In this document: piece by piece, positions 1 to 8,356 of the stretch
Layout of the letters: every line of letters starts with the position of its first letter
How positions within the stretch are numbered: the first letter of the stretch is position 1
NCBI GenBank assembly: GCA_011321815.1
Contig: DROS01000013.1
Coordinates: 1 to 64,000 of the forward strand
Length of the DNA: 64,000 nucleotides
Direction: 5' to 3'
From: Gammaproteobacteria bacterium
GTDB taxonomy: Bacteria; Pseudomonadota; Gammaproteobacteria; SZUA-152
Notes under the pieces: generated by a model
The model's database searches: none
Told to the model about the DNA's origin: nothing
The model's input: only the letters and a program-made list of their open reading frames with translations
Position numbers and translations under genes: made by a program

Positions 1-2
1 GT

Positions 3-224
3 GCTTATTGCGACTGGGTGGCGCGCTTTGTTCGTTTTCATCAGATGAAGGTGCGGGATGCACTTTTTGTGGATGCAGAAAAAAATGTGGAAGATTTTTT
101 GACGCATTTGGCGGTGCATGACACTGTGGCGGCTTCGACGCAAAAGCAGGCTTTCAATGCGTTGGTTTTCCTGTATAAGCGGGCATTACAACAACCTCGA
201 TTAAAAGGGGACAGATTTATTTAA
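3..224 (+). pseudogene. Integron-type tyrosine recombinase, N-terminal remnant (cut by window edge)
   Basis: The frame enters from the left edge and reads AYCDWVARFVRFHQMK, then DFLTHLAVHDTVAASTQKQA and ALVFLYKRAL. This is the SAM-like core-binding region that starts integron and phage tyrosine recombinases. After the LQQP that normally leads into the linker, the similarity stops and a stop codon follows six residues later (RLKGDRFI). The whole catalytic domain (R-H-R-Y) is absent, so the gene is broken. The remnant borders an AT-rich accessory strip that could have arrived by recombination. I am fairly sure of the family. I cannot tell integron from phage integrase without the rest of the protein. 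Confidence 0.7.
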
Positions 225-375
225 TTGGGGTTTTGCAGTTAGGTTTTGGTGGGATATAAAAATATCAGTCTCTCAAGATTTCGTGCGATGCTGCGGGAAA
301 AAACAACAGAAAAAGACGAAGAGTTTTTTTGACGTCCATTCAACATCATATTTAAAACCCTAAAAAGGAAAATTT

Positions 376-1014
376 ATGACTACAGTTGCAAGTGGGATAA
401 TTAACGATAAAAACGTTGTTTTGCAAACCTACCCATCAATTACGCATGGAAATATAAGCACTGTCACTTCAATCGTTTTGCATCGGACCGATTCATCCAC
501 TGCTAAAAGCACACTTCAAGCATATGCAAAGGGAAAAAAATCCGGTGCGCATTTTTTAATAGACAAAAAAGGGAAAATACTTCAAACAGCAAGCATGAGA
601 AAAAAATGTTGGCATATTGGAATTTTGCTCCCTAGATGTTGGATTGAAAACAACTGCAACCCTAAAGAATTAACAACTATTACAGCATTAATACATCAGC
701 AAGGCTTGTCATTTGGGCGTAGAGCAAGAAATCTCTCGCGCCACGAGGCTCAGAAAAAATATCCCCTTAGGTATCCTTCAAATAATGACTCGATAGGCAT
801 AGAGGTTGTAGGAAAATTTTGGCCGACACAGAAGAGTTTTGACAAACCAACACAACAGCAATATAAGTCACTAAAGTGGCTAGTCGAAATAATTGCAAAG
901 GAATATAAACTAAATATTAAAACAAATGTTTATGCCCATGGTGCTATAGCCCGAAAGGAAGTATCGGAGGGTGCCCAGCTGTTGCAATATTTATTTTCGG
1001 GGGTGACACCATGA
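376..1014 (+). CDS. Predicted N-acetylmuramoyl-L-alanine amidase, effector-like
   Basis: A 212-residue Amidase_2/PGRP-fold protein predicted to cut peptidoglycan between MurNAc and L-Ala. Family landmarks are visible: IVLHRTDSS with His36, GAHFLIDKKGKI around residues 58-68, KKCWHIG with His80, SIGIEVVG at 139-146 and AHGAIARKEVSEG with His188 and Glu199. The histidines are plausible zinc ligands and Glu199 a plausible catalytic partner. There is no signal peptide, so export would need a secretion system or lysis. This matches amidases delivered by type VI secretion. AAGGAAA lies before the ATG. The stop overlaps the next ATG by 4 nt (ATGA), so the lipoprotein behind it is translationally coupled. 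Codon use is clearly more AT-rich than the flanking core genes, which suggests horizontal transfer. Alternatives are a phage endolysin or a cell-wall recycling enzyme. Confidence 0.75.
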   Translation: MTTVASGIINDKNVVLQTYPSITHGNISTVTSIVLHRTDSSTAKSTLQAYAKGKKSGAHFLIDKKGKILQTASMRKKCWHIGILLPRCWIENNCNPKELTTITALIHQQGLSFGRRARNLSRHEAQKKYPLRYPSNNDSIGIEVVGKFWPTQKSFDKPTQQQYKSLKWLVEIIAKEYKLNIKTNVYAHGAIARKEVSEGAQLLQYLFSGVTP

Positions 1015-1409
1015 CAAAATATATTTCAATTTTACTTTTCTTGGTTGTATCAATATTAAATATTCAGTCTTGTTCTTTACAAAAGAAAAGTGAAAGTATG
1101 AAGGTGTCATCATTTGAAAAGGCGGTAGACAAAAACACTCCTGATTACGAGATATGTGACTCATTTTTTTTAGAAAAAAAGGATGTGGTTAAATATTTTA
1201 CACTCGCTAAAGAAGTTGATGCACATGAGTTTCATGCTGAAGCTGTAATCCTGCCTTGCAAATATAGGGGCACCGTTGATTTTAATGGCAAGTCACTTCA
1301 GTGGGAAGTAAATGCAGGGGGAGCAGGATATTTGTATGATCGTAAAAAAATAAATAAAAGATATTTATGTAAAGAAAAATGTTGCAAAAGCTTCCCGAAT
1401 CTGTGTTAA
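1011..1409 (+). CDS. Small lipoprotein, candidate immunity protein for the amidase
   Basis: This is a 132-residue protein. A hydrophobic leader ends in a lipobox-like IQSC (Cys21), so it is probably lipidated and faces the periplasm. The mature part has a C-terminal cluster of cysteines (CKEKCCKSFPNLC) and a WEVNAGGAGYLYD stretch that may form disulfide-stabilised beta structure. The start codon overlaps the end of the amidase gene by 4 nt. A periplasmic lipoprotein coupled to a leaderless peptidoglycan amidase is the layout expected of an effector/immunity pair, where it would protect the cell's own wall. That function is inferred from context, not seen in a known catalytic motif. The gene shares the low GC of its partner. 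Confidence 0.6.
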   Translation: MTKYISILLFLVVSILNIQSCSLQKKSESMKVSSFEKAVDKNTPDYEICDSFFLEKKDVVKYFTLAKEVDAHEFHAEAVILPCKYRGTVDFNGKSLQWEVNAGGAGYLYDRKKINKRYLCKEKCCKSFPNLC

Positions 1410-1478
1410 AAAAATATAGACTCCATAAAAAAAGTAATAGAGGGTAATAGGGATTCCTGATGTAGCGAGATACCGCTT

Positions 1479-1912
1479 ATGGAAACAGAAGAACATTACC
1501 GTCATCTTTTAGGCCTACAGTCACCCTGGCAGATCAGCGATGTTGATTTTAGCATGCAAGCAAGCCGCGTAGACATTGAGATTGAATACGCTGACGATAA
1601 AGGCCCGCACAGTACAGCGAGGGCTGGCAAGGCGAAAAGCGGTTGCCATTCTCTATACCGGAATTGACGAAAAGCAATTTCGCCTTTTCATGGCTGTCCA
1701 ATGAAACGAACCTGGGAGAAGAATTCATTGAGCGCTTTAATCGTTTGAAACATGCTGACTTGAAGGTCTCCAGGGCCTGGGCCATCAAGGAGCTGTTTCG
1801 TGACTTCTGGTCCTATACTTATGCCGGCTGGTCCAAACGTCACTTTGACAAATGGCACTCGTGGGCGATGCGGCGTCGCCTGAAACCGATCAAAGAAAAG
1901 GCCTGGGTATGA
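1479..1912 (+). pseudogene. Decayed ISL3-family transposase
   Basis: Three collinear pieces of an ISL3-type transposase survive in different frames. The N-terminus (METEEHYRHLLGLQSPWQIS, then VDIEIEYAD) is followed near 1657-1680 by the conserved GIDEKQF block that carries a catalytic Asp. A C-terminal piece from about 1643 reads FNRLKHADLKVSRAWAIKEL and RRRLKPIKEK. The zinc-finger region and most of the catalytic core are deleted, and stops break the frame, so it cannot make an active enzyme. It marks old IS activity next to the AT-rich amidase/lipoprotein strip. Terminal inverted repeats could not be identified. Confidence 0.75.
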
Positions 1913-1952
1913 TTCCTTAGACTTTACGCATGTCTACGAAGAACCCTTCTGG

Positions 1953-2579
1953 TTATAAATCCAGCAGCATGTCCACTGCCCCCAATCCCTGCCTCACCAC
2001 TACAGGTGCATCATCGGTAAATTCCACTACCGTGGTGGGTTCAAAACCGCAATAACCACCGTCGATCACCAGTTCAAGATGGTGCTCCAGCGTATCGCGG
2101 ATGTCGTAAGGATCGGTCAGCGGCATATCATCACCGGGTAAAATAAGCGTGGAACTCATCAATGGCTTGCCCAGGGTTTCCAACAGGGCCTGGGCAATGC
2201 GGTTATCGGGTACACGCAGGCCAATGGTTTTACGTTTGGGGTTTTGCAGGCGGCGTGGGACTTCTTTGGTGGCTTTGAGAATAAAGGTGTACGGCCCCGG
2301 GGTATGGTTTTTGATAAGCCGGTAAACGTTGTTTTCCACCTTGGCATAAAGCGCAATTTCGGAAAGATCCCGGCATACCAGCGTAAAATTATGCTTGGCG
2401 TCTACTTGCCGAATACTGCGGATACGTTCCATGGCCGCTTTGTCGCCAAGATGGCAGCCGAGGGCATAACCTGAATCAGTGGGATAAACAATGACCCCAC
2501 CACCATTGATGATCTCCACGGCCTTGTCAATAAGCCGCTGTTGGGGGTTGTCGGGGTGAATCTGAAAAAACTGGCTCAT
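1953..2579 (-). CDS. yciO: Sua5/YciO/YrdC family protein (YciO type)
   Basis: A 208-residue cytoplasmic protein of the L-threonylcarbamoyl-AMP synthase fold. The start MSQFFQIHPDNPQQRLI is the typical YciO N-terminus. I chose this ATG over an upstream in-frame codon because it overlaps the stop of the preceding PHP gene by 4 nt. Motifs include VIVYPTDSGYALGC and KHNFTLVCRDLSEI for nucleotide/threonine handling, and PLMSSTLILPGDD. YciO proteins are paralogues of the tRNA t6A enzyme TsaC, and their exact role is less certain. The pairing with the PHP nuclease matches the yciV-yciO order known from enterics and pseudomonads. Confidence 0.88.
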   Translation of the reverse strand: MSQFFQIHPDNPQQRLIDKAVEIINGGGVIVYPTDSGYALGCHLGDKAAMERIRSIRQVDAKHNFTLVCRDLSEIALYAKVENNVYRLIKNHTPGPYTFILKATKEVPRRLQNPKRKTIGLRVPDNRIAQALLETLGKPLMSSTLILPGDDMPLTDPYDIRDTLEHHLELVIDGGYCGFEPTTVVEFTDDAPVVVRQGLGAVDMLLDL

Positions 2580-3442
2580 GTGTTCTTCTCCCAGTCCGTT
2601 GCCCACGCTTTCCAAACGGGTACACAACCCTCCGGTAACGGCATGGGCTGACCCAGTTCCTGCCAGGACTGTTCAGGGCCGTGGTAATCCGAACCACAAG
2701 AGGCCAGCAGTTCGTAGCGTTTGGCATATTGCGCCATGCCGGCAACATCATTCGCCGAGTGACTGCCGGAAACCACTTCTATGCCTACGCCGCCACAGTC
2801 TTTAAACGTTTCAATGAACTGGCGCAAACGGGTGGCGCTGACGCGGTAGCGCGCCGGATGGGCGATTACTGCCTGTCCACCGGCATCACGAATCCAGCCT
2901 ACGGCCTCTTCCAGTGTCGCCCAGCCACCGGGAACAAAGCCAGGCCGGTTGTGCACCAGGAATTTTTTGAATACCTTGCGCATATCTTTGGCGTATCCGG
3001 CTTCCACCAGAAAACGGGCAAAATGCGTGCGGCTGAGAATCGGCCCTGTGGCAAAAGCCTGCGCTCCCGCCAGCGCACCTTCAATGCCGTGCTTCTCCAG
3101 CCGCCGGGCGATTTCTTCACCGCGTCCGGTGCGGATGGCCCGCAGTCTGGCCAGCCCGGCTTGCAGCCCGACATGCTCAGGGTCAATATTCAACCCTACG
3201 ATGTGGAACGTCACACCACTCCAGGTCACTGAAATCTCTACACCTGACACCAGCCGCAGTCCGACTTCCGCCGCAGTGGCAGCGGCTTCGGCCAGCCCGT
3301 CGGTCACATCATGGTCGGTGAGCGCCAGCACATCCACGCCCTGCGCATGGGCGCGGCGCACCAGCGCCTCCGGGCTAAGGGTGCCATCGGACAGCGTGCT
3401 ATGGCTGTGCAAATCGAAATGAAGCGGGTTAAGTATCGGCAT
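2576..3442 (-). CDS. rnm: PHP-domain 5'-3' exoribonuclease / nucleotide phosphatase (RNase AM type)
   Basis: A 288-residue PHP-family metallohydrolase. The four metal-binding motifs are present: HFDLHSHSTLSDG at residues 8-20, LALTDHDVTDG near 40, IAHPARYR in the middle, and ASCGSDYHGPE near 255. The E. coli homologue YciV (RNase AM) trims 5' ends of RNA, and relatives hydrolyse 3',5'-bisphosphonucleosides (pAp). It is first in a two-gene leftward operon with yciO, coupled by an ATGA overlap. Length and motif spacing are normal. Which substrate dominates in this organism cannot be told from sequence. Confidence 0.87.
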   Translation of the reverse strand: MPILNPLHFDLHSHSTLSDGTLSPEALVRRAHAQGVDVLALTDHDVTDGLAEAAATAAEVGLRLVSGVEISVTWSGVTFHIVGLNIDPEHVGLQAGLARLRAIRTGRGEEIARRLEKHGIEGALAGAQAFATGPILSRTHFARFLVEAGYAKDMRKVFKKFLVHNRPGFVPGGWATLEEAVGWIRDAGGQAVIAHPARYRVSATRLRQFIETFKDCGGVGIEVVSGSHSANDVAGMAQYAKRYELLASCGSDYHGPEQSWQELGQPMPLPEGCVPVWKAWATDWEKNT

Positions 3443-3552
3443 AAGCCGCCCATTCTAACAGAGCCCTACTCCCAAGGTGTGACAAAGCATGGCAACAATG
3501 TGTTAAATTAACGCGCCTTGTCCACTGTCAGCACAACCGGTAAGCACACCAC

Positions 3553-4116
3553 ATGAAATTCCTTTTTGATTTTTTCCCCATTCTGCTGTTTTTTATCGCC
3601 TACAAGCTGGATGGCATTTTCACCGCCACTGCTGTGGCCATTGCCGCGAGTTTTTTACAGGTCGGTCTTTACTGGCTCAAACACCGGCGCTTTGAAACCA
3701 ATCATCTGGTGACCCTGGTGTTGATCGCCGTCTTCGGCGGGCTCACGCTGTTTCTGCAGGACGAAGCCTTTATCAAGTGGAAACCCACCGTCATTAACTG
3801 GCTGTTCGGCGCTGTCTTCATTGGCAGCCAGTATATTGGCAAAAAAACCATCGTGGAACGCATGATGGGTGCCAGCCTCACATTGCCGGGCGCTGTCTGG
3901 TTGCGCCTGAATGTGTCCTGGGCCATCTTTTTTATTGCCTTGGGGTTTGCCAACTGGTACGTCATGGCCAGTTTTGATACCGATACCTGGGTCAATTTCA
4001 AAATGTTTGGCATGATGGGGCTTACCCTCGCGTTTCTTGTTGCACAGGGTTTTTATCTCACAAAATATTTACCGGATGAACTGCCCGAAAAAGCAGCCCG
4101 GACAGAGAAGGATTAA
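3553..4116 (+). CDS. yciB: Inner-membrane-spanning protein YciB (septation protein A)
   Basis: A 187-residue polytopic membrane protein with about five hydrophobic segments. It starts MKFLFDFFPILLFFIAYKLDG, the signature YciB beginning, and has the conserved KWKPTVINWLFG and WLRLNVSWAIFF stretches. YciB is linked to cell-envelope synthesis and normal septation in enterobacteria. Its biochemical role is unclear. It opens a rightward run yciB-yciI-bolA-PPIase that is conserved in many gammaproteobacteria, with 6 nt to yciI. It is divergent from the PHP gene. The roughly 110-bp space between them must hold both promoters. Confidence 0.93.
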   Translation: MKFLFDFFPILLFFIAYKLDGIFTATAVAIAASFLQVGLYWLKHRRFETNHLVTLVLIAVFGGLTLFLQDEAFIKWKPTVINWLFGAVFIGSQYIGKKTIVERMMGASLTLPGAVWLRLNVSWAIFFIALGFANWYVMASFDTDTWVNFKMFGMMGLTLAFLVAQGFYLTKYLPDELPEKAARTEKD

Positions 4117-4122
4117 ATCACC

Positions 4123-4425
4123 ATGTTTTACGCCATCATTAGCGAAGACCAGAAAGACAGCCTTGAACGGCGCCTGCAAGCACGCCCTGCGCACCTGGAA
4201 CGGCTTGCCGCATTACAGAACGAAGGCCGGTTGCTGCTCGCCGGGCCACATCCGGCCATCGACAGCGAAGACCCCGGCCCGGCTGGTTTCAGCGGCGGTC
4301 TGGTGGTTGCAGAATTCCCATCGCTGGATGACGCCCAACAATGGGTCAACGCCGATCCCTACATGGCCGCCGATGTGTATGATAACGTCATCGTCAAACC
4401 CTTTAAAAAAGTCTTTCCGCAATGA
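4123..4425 (+). CDS. yciI: YciI family protein
   Basis: A 100-residue small alpha/beta protein of the YciI/YCII family (ferredoxin-like fold). It contains the typical [20 protein letters not shown] block with the conserved His of the putative active site, [11 protein letters not shown], and a late [12 protein letters not shown]. Relatives include muconolactone-isomerase-like and dehalogenase-like folds, but the physiological reaction of YciI itself is unknown. It starts 6 nt after yciB and is almost certainly co-transcribed with it. Confidence 0.9.
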   Translation: MFYAIISEDQKDSLERRLQARPAHLERLAALQNEGRLLLAGPHPAIDSEDPGPAGFSGGLVVAEFPSLDDAQQWVNADPYMAADVYDNVIVKPFKKVFPQ

Positions 4426-4474
4426 TTACAAACATCATCTTTTCATTATTTAAAACACCATTGGGAAAAGCAAC

Positions 4475-4750
4475 ATGAGTGAACGCATCGACATGATCCG
4501 CAAAAAACTGACTGAGGCCTTTTCCCCCGAACAACTGGACATTATCGACGAAAGCCACCTGCATGCCGGCCATCCCGGCGCACGCAGCGGTGGCGGGCAC
4601 TTTGTGGCCACTATTGTGTCTACAGCCTTTGCCGGAAAAAATATGCTGGTGCGGCACCGCATGGTTTACGATGCGCTGGGCGACGCCATGAATACCGACA
4701 TCCACGCCTTGAGCATCAAGGCACTGACACCCGACGAATTGAATAACTAA
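4475..4750 (+). CDS. BolA family protein
   Basis: A 91-residue BolA-fold protein. It has the conserved DESHLHAGHPGAR stretch and the VRHRMVYDALGDAM helix that includes the invariant His used, with monothiol glutaredoxins, to bind [2Fe-2S] clusters. Members act in iron-sulfur handling and as morphology/stress regulators. It lies 49 nt after yciI and 13 nt before the PPIase gene. BolA and IbaG subtypes cannot be separated safely, but the HAGHPGA motif points to BolA proper. Confidence 0.9.
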   Translation: MSERIDMIRKKLTEAFSPEQLDIIDESHLHAGHPGARSGGGHFVATIVSTAFAGKNMLVRHRMVYDALGDAMNTDIHALSIKALTPDELNN

Positions 4751-4763
4751 GGAAGGACAGAAC

Positions 4764-5576
4764 GTGAAATCGACTCCCCGCACATTGGCCATCACTTTTT
4801 TTGCCGCCATCATCATTTTTGCAAGCACTGCCAGCCTCACATCAGCCGCCGATGAAAAAATCATCGCAACAGTCAACGGCACCAATATCACCGAATGGAC
4901 GCTCAAGCGTTATGCCGGTCAACGCGGCCTGCCACCAGAAACACTCAACGATCAACAACGTGCCGCATTAATTGCAGAACTGATTAACCGCGAATTGATT
5001 TACCAGGATGCCGTCAGCATCGGTATTGACCGGACGCCCGCCATCATCAACGAGATTGCCTATCAACGGGCCAACGTTATTGCCAGAAGCATGCTGAATC
5101 GCTCATCGGACCGTTTTGAAATAAGCGATGAAGACCTGAAAAAAGAATACGAAAACCGCCTGGGTGAACTGGGTGGCAAAGAACTCAAAGCCCGCCACAT
5201 CCTGTTAGAAAAAGAAGACGATGCCAAGGCGGTGATCGCTGAACTGAACAAAGGCGCTGATTTCGCCACCCTGGCCAAGGAAAAATCCAGCGGTCCCAGC
5301 GCCAAAAATGGCGGCGATCTCGGCTGGTTCTCCACTGACCAAATGGTCAAACCCTTTTCCGATGCTGCAAGCAAACTTGAAAAAGGCAGCTACAGCAAAA
5401 CACCGGTAAAAACCCAGTTCGGCTGGCACGTCATCCTGCTGGAAGATGCCCGGCTGGTAAACCCACCACCGTTTGATGAAGTCAAAGCGCAAATTCGTGT
5501 GGGTCTGCAAAACAAACTGATCGAAGCCTACATCAGTGACTTGCGTAAAACGGCAAAAATCGAGCAAAAAGAATAA
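4764..5576 (+). CDS. Periplasmic peptidyl-prolyl cis-trans isomerase, parvulin type
   Basis: A 270-residue folding factor starting at GTG behind GGAAGGA. Residues 1-28 form a signal peptide ending near SLTSAADE. A SurA-like N-terminal chaperone region (VNGTNITEWTLKRYAGQRG) follows. The rotamase domain spans about 140-245, with KARHILLEKEDDAKAVIAEL, GGDLGWFSTDQMVKPF and TQFGWHVILLED. It is expected to help proline isomerisation and folding of envelope proteins in the periplasm. It closes the yciB operon, which in many relatives ends with the same gene. Confidence 0.9.
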   Translation: MKSTPRTLAITFFAAIIIFASTASLTSAADEKIIATVNGTNITEWTLKRYAGQRGLPPETLNDQQRAALIAELINRELIYQDAVSIGIDRTPAIINEIAYQRANVIARSMLNRSSDRFEISDEDLKKEYENRLGELGGKELKARHILLEKEDDAKAVIAELNKGADFATLAKEKSSGPSAKNGGDLGWFSTDQMVKPFSDAASKLEKGSYSKTPVKTQFGWHVILLEDARLVNPPPFDEVKAQIRVGLQNKLIEAYISDLRKTAKIEQKE

Positions 5577-5585
5577 GCATCAACA

Positions 5586-5602
5586 GGCAGGGAGACCCTG
5601 CC
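5586..5602 (+). terminator. Stem-loop after the PPIase gene
   Basis: A perfect 7-bp hairpin, ggcaggg-aga-ccctgcc, begins 10 nt after the PPIase stop codon. There is no T tract behind it, so it is a weak candidate for an intrinsic terminator or an mRNA 3'-end stabiliser for the yciB operon. Confidence 0.4.
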
Positions 5603-5711
5603 CGCCTGAACAATAGCATTTACAGCAAGGAACATGCACGGAATGATCTGCGGGGATACAGGGAGTTGAAGCCTCACAAATTAAAATAATGAAGGGAGGG
5701 GGTGATATCCA

Positions 5712-8354
5712 ATGCCTGTACTGAAGCGAGTTTTGCTATTGCTTGGCCTGCTCGGTGTGCTCAGCGGCTGCTTTGACAAAAGCGGAAACAAAGGCCCGCA
5801 AGGCAGCATCCTCAATGGCACAGTGTTCAGTGCTGCGGGTTCAGTGACTGACAGCGATATCAACGACCCCAGCGCCCCTTACGCAGCCAATGACGACCCC
5901 GATCAGGCCCAGCCAATCCCAAACCCGGTGATGCTGGGAGGTTACGTGAATGTGGATGGTACCGGGGCCATAGGCCGTTCATATTTTTTCGGCGATCAAA
6001 CAGATTTCTTTCGCGTCAGCGTGGCCGCCAGTCAGAACATCACGCTCAACATCGCCGACCCCACCACAGGTGATCTGGACCTGTACTTATACAAGGATGA
6101 TGGCAGCATCGACCCAAGCAACCCGGACGATGCGTCGATAGGCGCCGGCAAAACGAAAACCCTGACTATCCCAGAAGATGGAGACTATGTCATCGAGGTG
6201 CGTGCCGATAGCGGTTACTCGAATTACGCGCTGGTGGTCGGCCAGAATATGCAGGGACTGGCGGCACACACCACCGACAGGCTGGTGTTAACCGATGATT
6301 TCGTGCCGGGTGACATCATCGCACGCTTCAAAGACAACACGCCGGCTTCCAACACCGCGCAAGCCCAGGCCACCCGTCTTGCGTTGAAAACCAAGGCTGG
6401 CGCCAATAACCGGGCTGTATTGCTGGGACTGGGTGACCCACAGAATCGTCAGGCAAGCTTCCGTGCCCTGGGGATCACCTCAAAACAGAATACTGCCCCA
6501 ATGCGGCCACTCCACTCGGCGGATTTTGAAAAGCAGCTGAAACTGGATACCCTGCAAGTGATCAAGGCGCTGCGCAAACGCAAGGATGTGCTGTATGCCG
6601 AACCCAATTATATTCGTCAGGCCCAGCAGGAGCCGAGCGACCCCTACTACCGTTCCCAATGGCACTACCCTCTTATCAATTTGCCCAGCGCGTGGGATAT
6701 CAGCACCGGTGATTCCAATATTATCGTGGCAGTCATCGACACCGGTGTGCTGCTCAATCATCCCGATTTACGAGAGCAGTTTTCCGCCGATGGGGGGTAT
6801 GACTTCATTCGGGACGACAACATCTCCCAGGACGATGAACCCGGTATTGACAACAACCCGGATGACCCTGGTGACAAGGCATCCCCCGGTGGCAAAAGCT
6901 CTTTCCACGGCACCCATGTCGCTGGCACCGTCGCTGCGGCAACCGATTTCGGCGCAGATGGAATCGGTGTAGCCGGTGTGGCGCCAGGTGTGAAAATCAT
7001 GCCTTTACGTGTTCTCGGTGCTGGCGGTGGCACGGCTTATGACATTCTTCAGGCAATGCGCTATGCCGCCGGTCTCGATAATGATTCCGGCACAGTGCCA
7101 GCCCAAAAAGCCGATATCATTAATCTCAGTCTCGGCGGCGGCTCTCCCGTCCAGGAAGTGCAGAATCTCATCACCCAGATCCGCAGCACCGGTATGCTGA
7201 TCGTAGCGGCGGCCGGTAACAACCGCAGCAGCGCCCCCGGCTATCCCGCCAGCTATGACGGGGTCATATCCGTCAGCGCGGTCGACATCAGCAAACAACT
7301 GGCCGGGTACTCCAATTTTGGCCCCACCATCGACGTGGCGGCACCGGGCGGAGATACTTCCCGGGATATTAACGGTGATGGCCGTTTAGACGGTGTACTC
7401 AGTACCATTGGTGACGATTCCGGCGAAGACATCAAATCTAATATTTACACTGAGTACCAGGGCACCTCGATGGCGGCTCCCCATGTGGCCGGTGTGGTGG
7501 CACTGATGAAATCAGTCTACAACGACCTGACTCCCATCAATGTGGATAACCTGTTGAGCAGCGGCAAAATTGTTCAGGACCTGGGTTCCCCCGGTCGCGA
7601 TGACCAATTCGGTCACGGCTTGATCGATGCCCGCAAGGCAGTGGATGAAGCCGCCCTGCTGGCCGGTGGCGAAAACCTGGATGCGCCATTGCTCAGCATA
7701 TCCCCCACGTCACTGAACTTCGGCAGCAACGAAACCCGCATCTCCCTGTCAGTGGTTAACGGCGGCTCTGGTGCACTTACCGTCACCTCAGTAAACGACG
7801 ACGCAATATGGCTGGCGGTATCGGCCAATTCTGTGGATGCTGCCAGCCAGCTTGGCAGCTACCAGGTTACGGTGGACAGAACAGGGCTGGCCGTTGGCAC
7901 CTATACGGCCAGCATCACCATTACCTCATCCGTCAACACTGTGACAATACCGGTAATCCAACAAGTAGCTGGACAAAATACCAGTATCAGTGCCGGACAC
8001 CAGTATATTTTGCTGATCAATGCGGATACTGATGCAACACTCAAACAATGGGAAGGTGATGCTCAAGATGGAAACTACAATTTCCAGTTTGACAATGTTG
8101 ACTTTTCCGCCGGACAAAACTATTTCATTGTTGCCGGTACAGACCAGAACAACGATGGCATTATCTGTGATGCCGGAGAAGCCTGCGGTGCTTATATCAC
8201 ACAGGTCCAGCCCAAGCGTATTGGTATCAACGACAGCCATGCCGGACTGGACTTCACCACCGGCTTCAGCATCGGCCTGCAAAATCAATCGCTCTCCGGC
8301 ATCCCGGCCCGTGACATAACCATTCGCCGCCTACCTGACAAACGGATACCCTGA
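5712..8354 (+). CDS. Subtilisin-like (S8) serine protease lipoprotein
   Basis: An 880-residue secreted protease with a strong Shine-Dalgarno (GGGAGGGGG). Residues 1-20 form a lipoprotein signal with a perfect LSGC lipobox (Cys20), so it is probably membrane-anchored. A PPC-type beta domain lies at roughly 85-180 (DFFRVSVAASQNITLNI, DLDLYLYKDDG), then a propeptide-like segment ending near VLYAEPNY. The S8 core has the full catalytic set: Asp343 (VIDTGV), His399 (HGTHVAG), oxyanion Asn503 (AAAGNN) and Ser586 (GTSMAAPHVAG). A beta-sandwich region similar to BACON-type domains follows (LLSISPTSLNFGSN, about 660-750). The last 120 residues carry a Ca-binding-like DQNNDGIICDAGEACG. The next gene begins 2 nt later and encodes a PrcB-domain protein, which suggests a protease complex. 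The substrate is unknown. Confidence 0.92.
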   Translation: MPVLKRVLLLLGLLGVLSGCFDKSGNKGPQGSILNGTVFSAAGSVTDSDINDPSAPYAANDDPDQAQPIPNPVMLGGYVNVDGTGAIGRSYFFGDQTDFFRVSVAASQNITLNIADPTTGDLDLYLYKDDGSIDPSNPDDASIGAGKTKTLTIPEDGDYVIEVRADSGYSNYALVVGQNMQGLAAHTTDRLVLTDDFVPGDIIARFKDNTPASNTAQAQATRLALKTKAGANNRAVLLGLGDPQNRQASFRALGITSKQNTAPMRPLHSADFEKQLKLDTLQVIKALRKRKDVLYAEPNYIRQAQQEPSDPYYRSQWHYPLINLPSAWDISTGDSNIIVAVIDTGVLLNHPDLREQFSADGGYDFIRDDNISQDDEPGIDNNPDDPGDKASPGGKSSFHGTHVAGTVAAATDFGADGIGVAGVAPGVKIMPLRVLGAGGGTAYDILQAMRYAAGLDNDSGTVPAQKADIINLSLGGGSPVQEVQNLITQIRSTGMLIVAAAGNNRSSAPGYPASYDGVISVSAVDISKQLAGYSNFGPTIDVAAPGGDTSRDINGDGRLDGVLSTIGDDSGEDIKSNIYTEYQGTSMAAPHVAGVVALMKSVYNDLTPINVDNLLSSGKIVQDLGSPGRDDQFGHGLIDARKAVDEAALLAGGENLDAPLLSISPTSLNFGSNETRISLSVVNGGSGALTVTSVNDDAIWLAVSANSVDAASQLGSYQVTVDRTGLAVGTYTASITITSSVNTVTIPVIQQVAGQNTSISAGHQYILLINADTDATLKQWEGDAQDGNYNFQFDNVDFSAGQNYFIVAGTDQNNDGIICDAGEACGAYITQVQPKRIGINDSHAGLDFTTGFSIGLQNQSLSGIPARDITIRRLPDKRIP

Positions 8355-8356
8355 CC

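Noticed and set aside
249-332. A 27-codon frame (GTG start) between the integrase remnant and the amidase gene
   Set aside because: It is short, has no ribosome site, and matches nothing I recognise.
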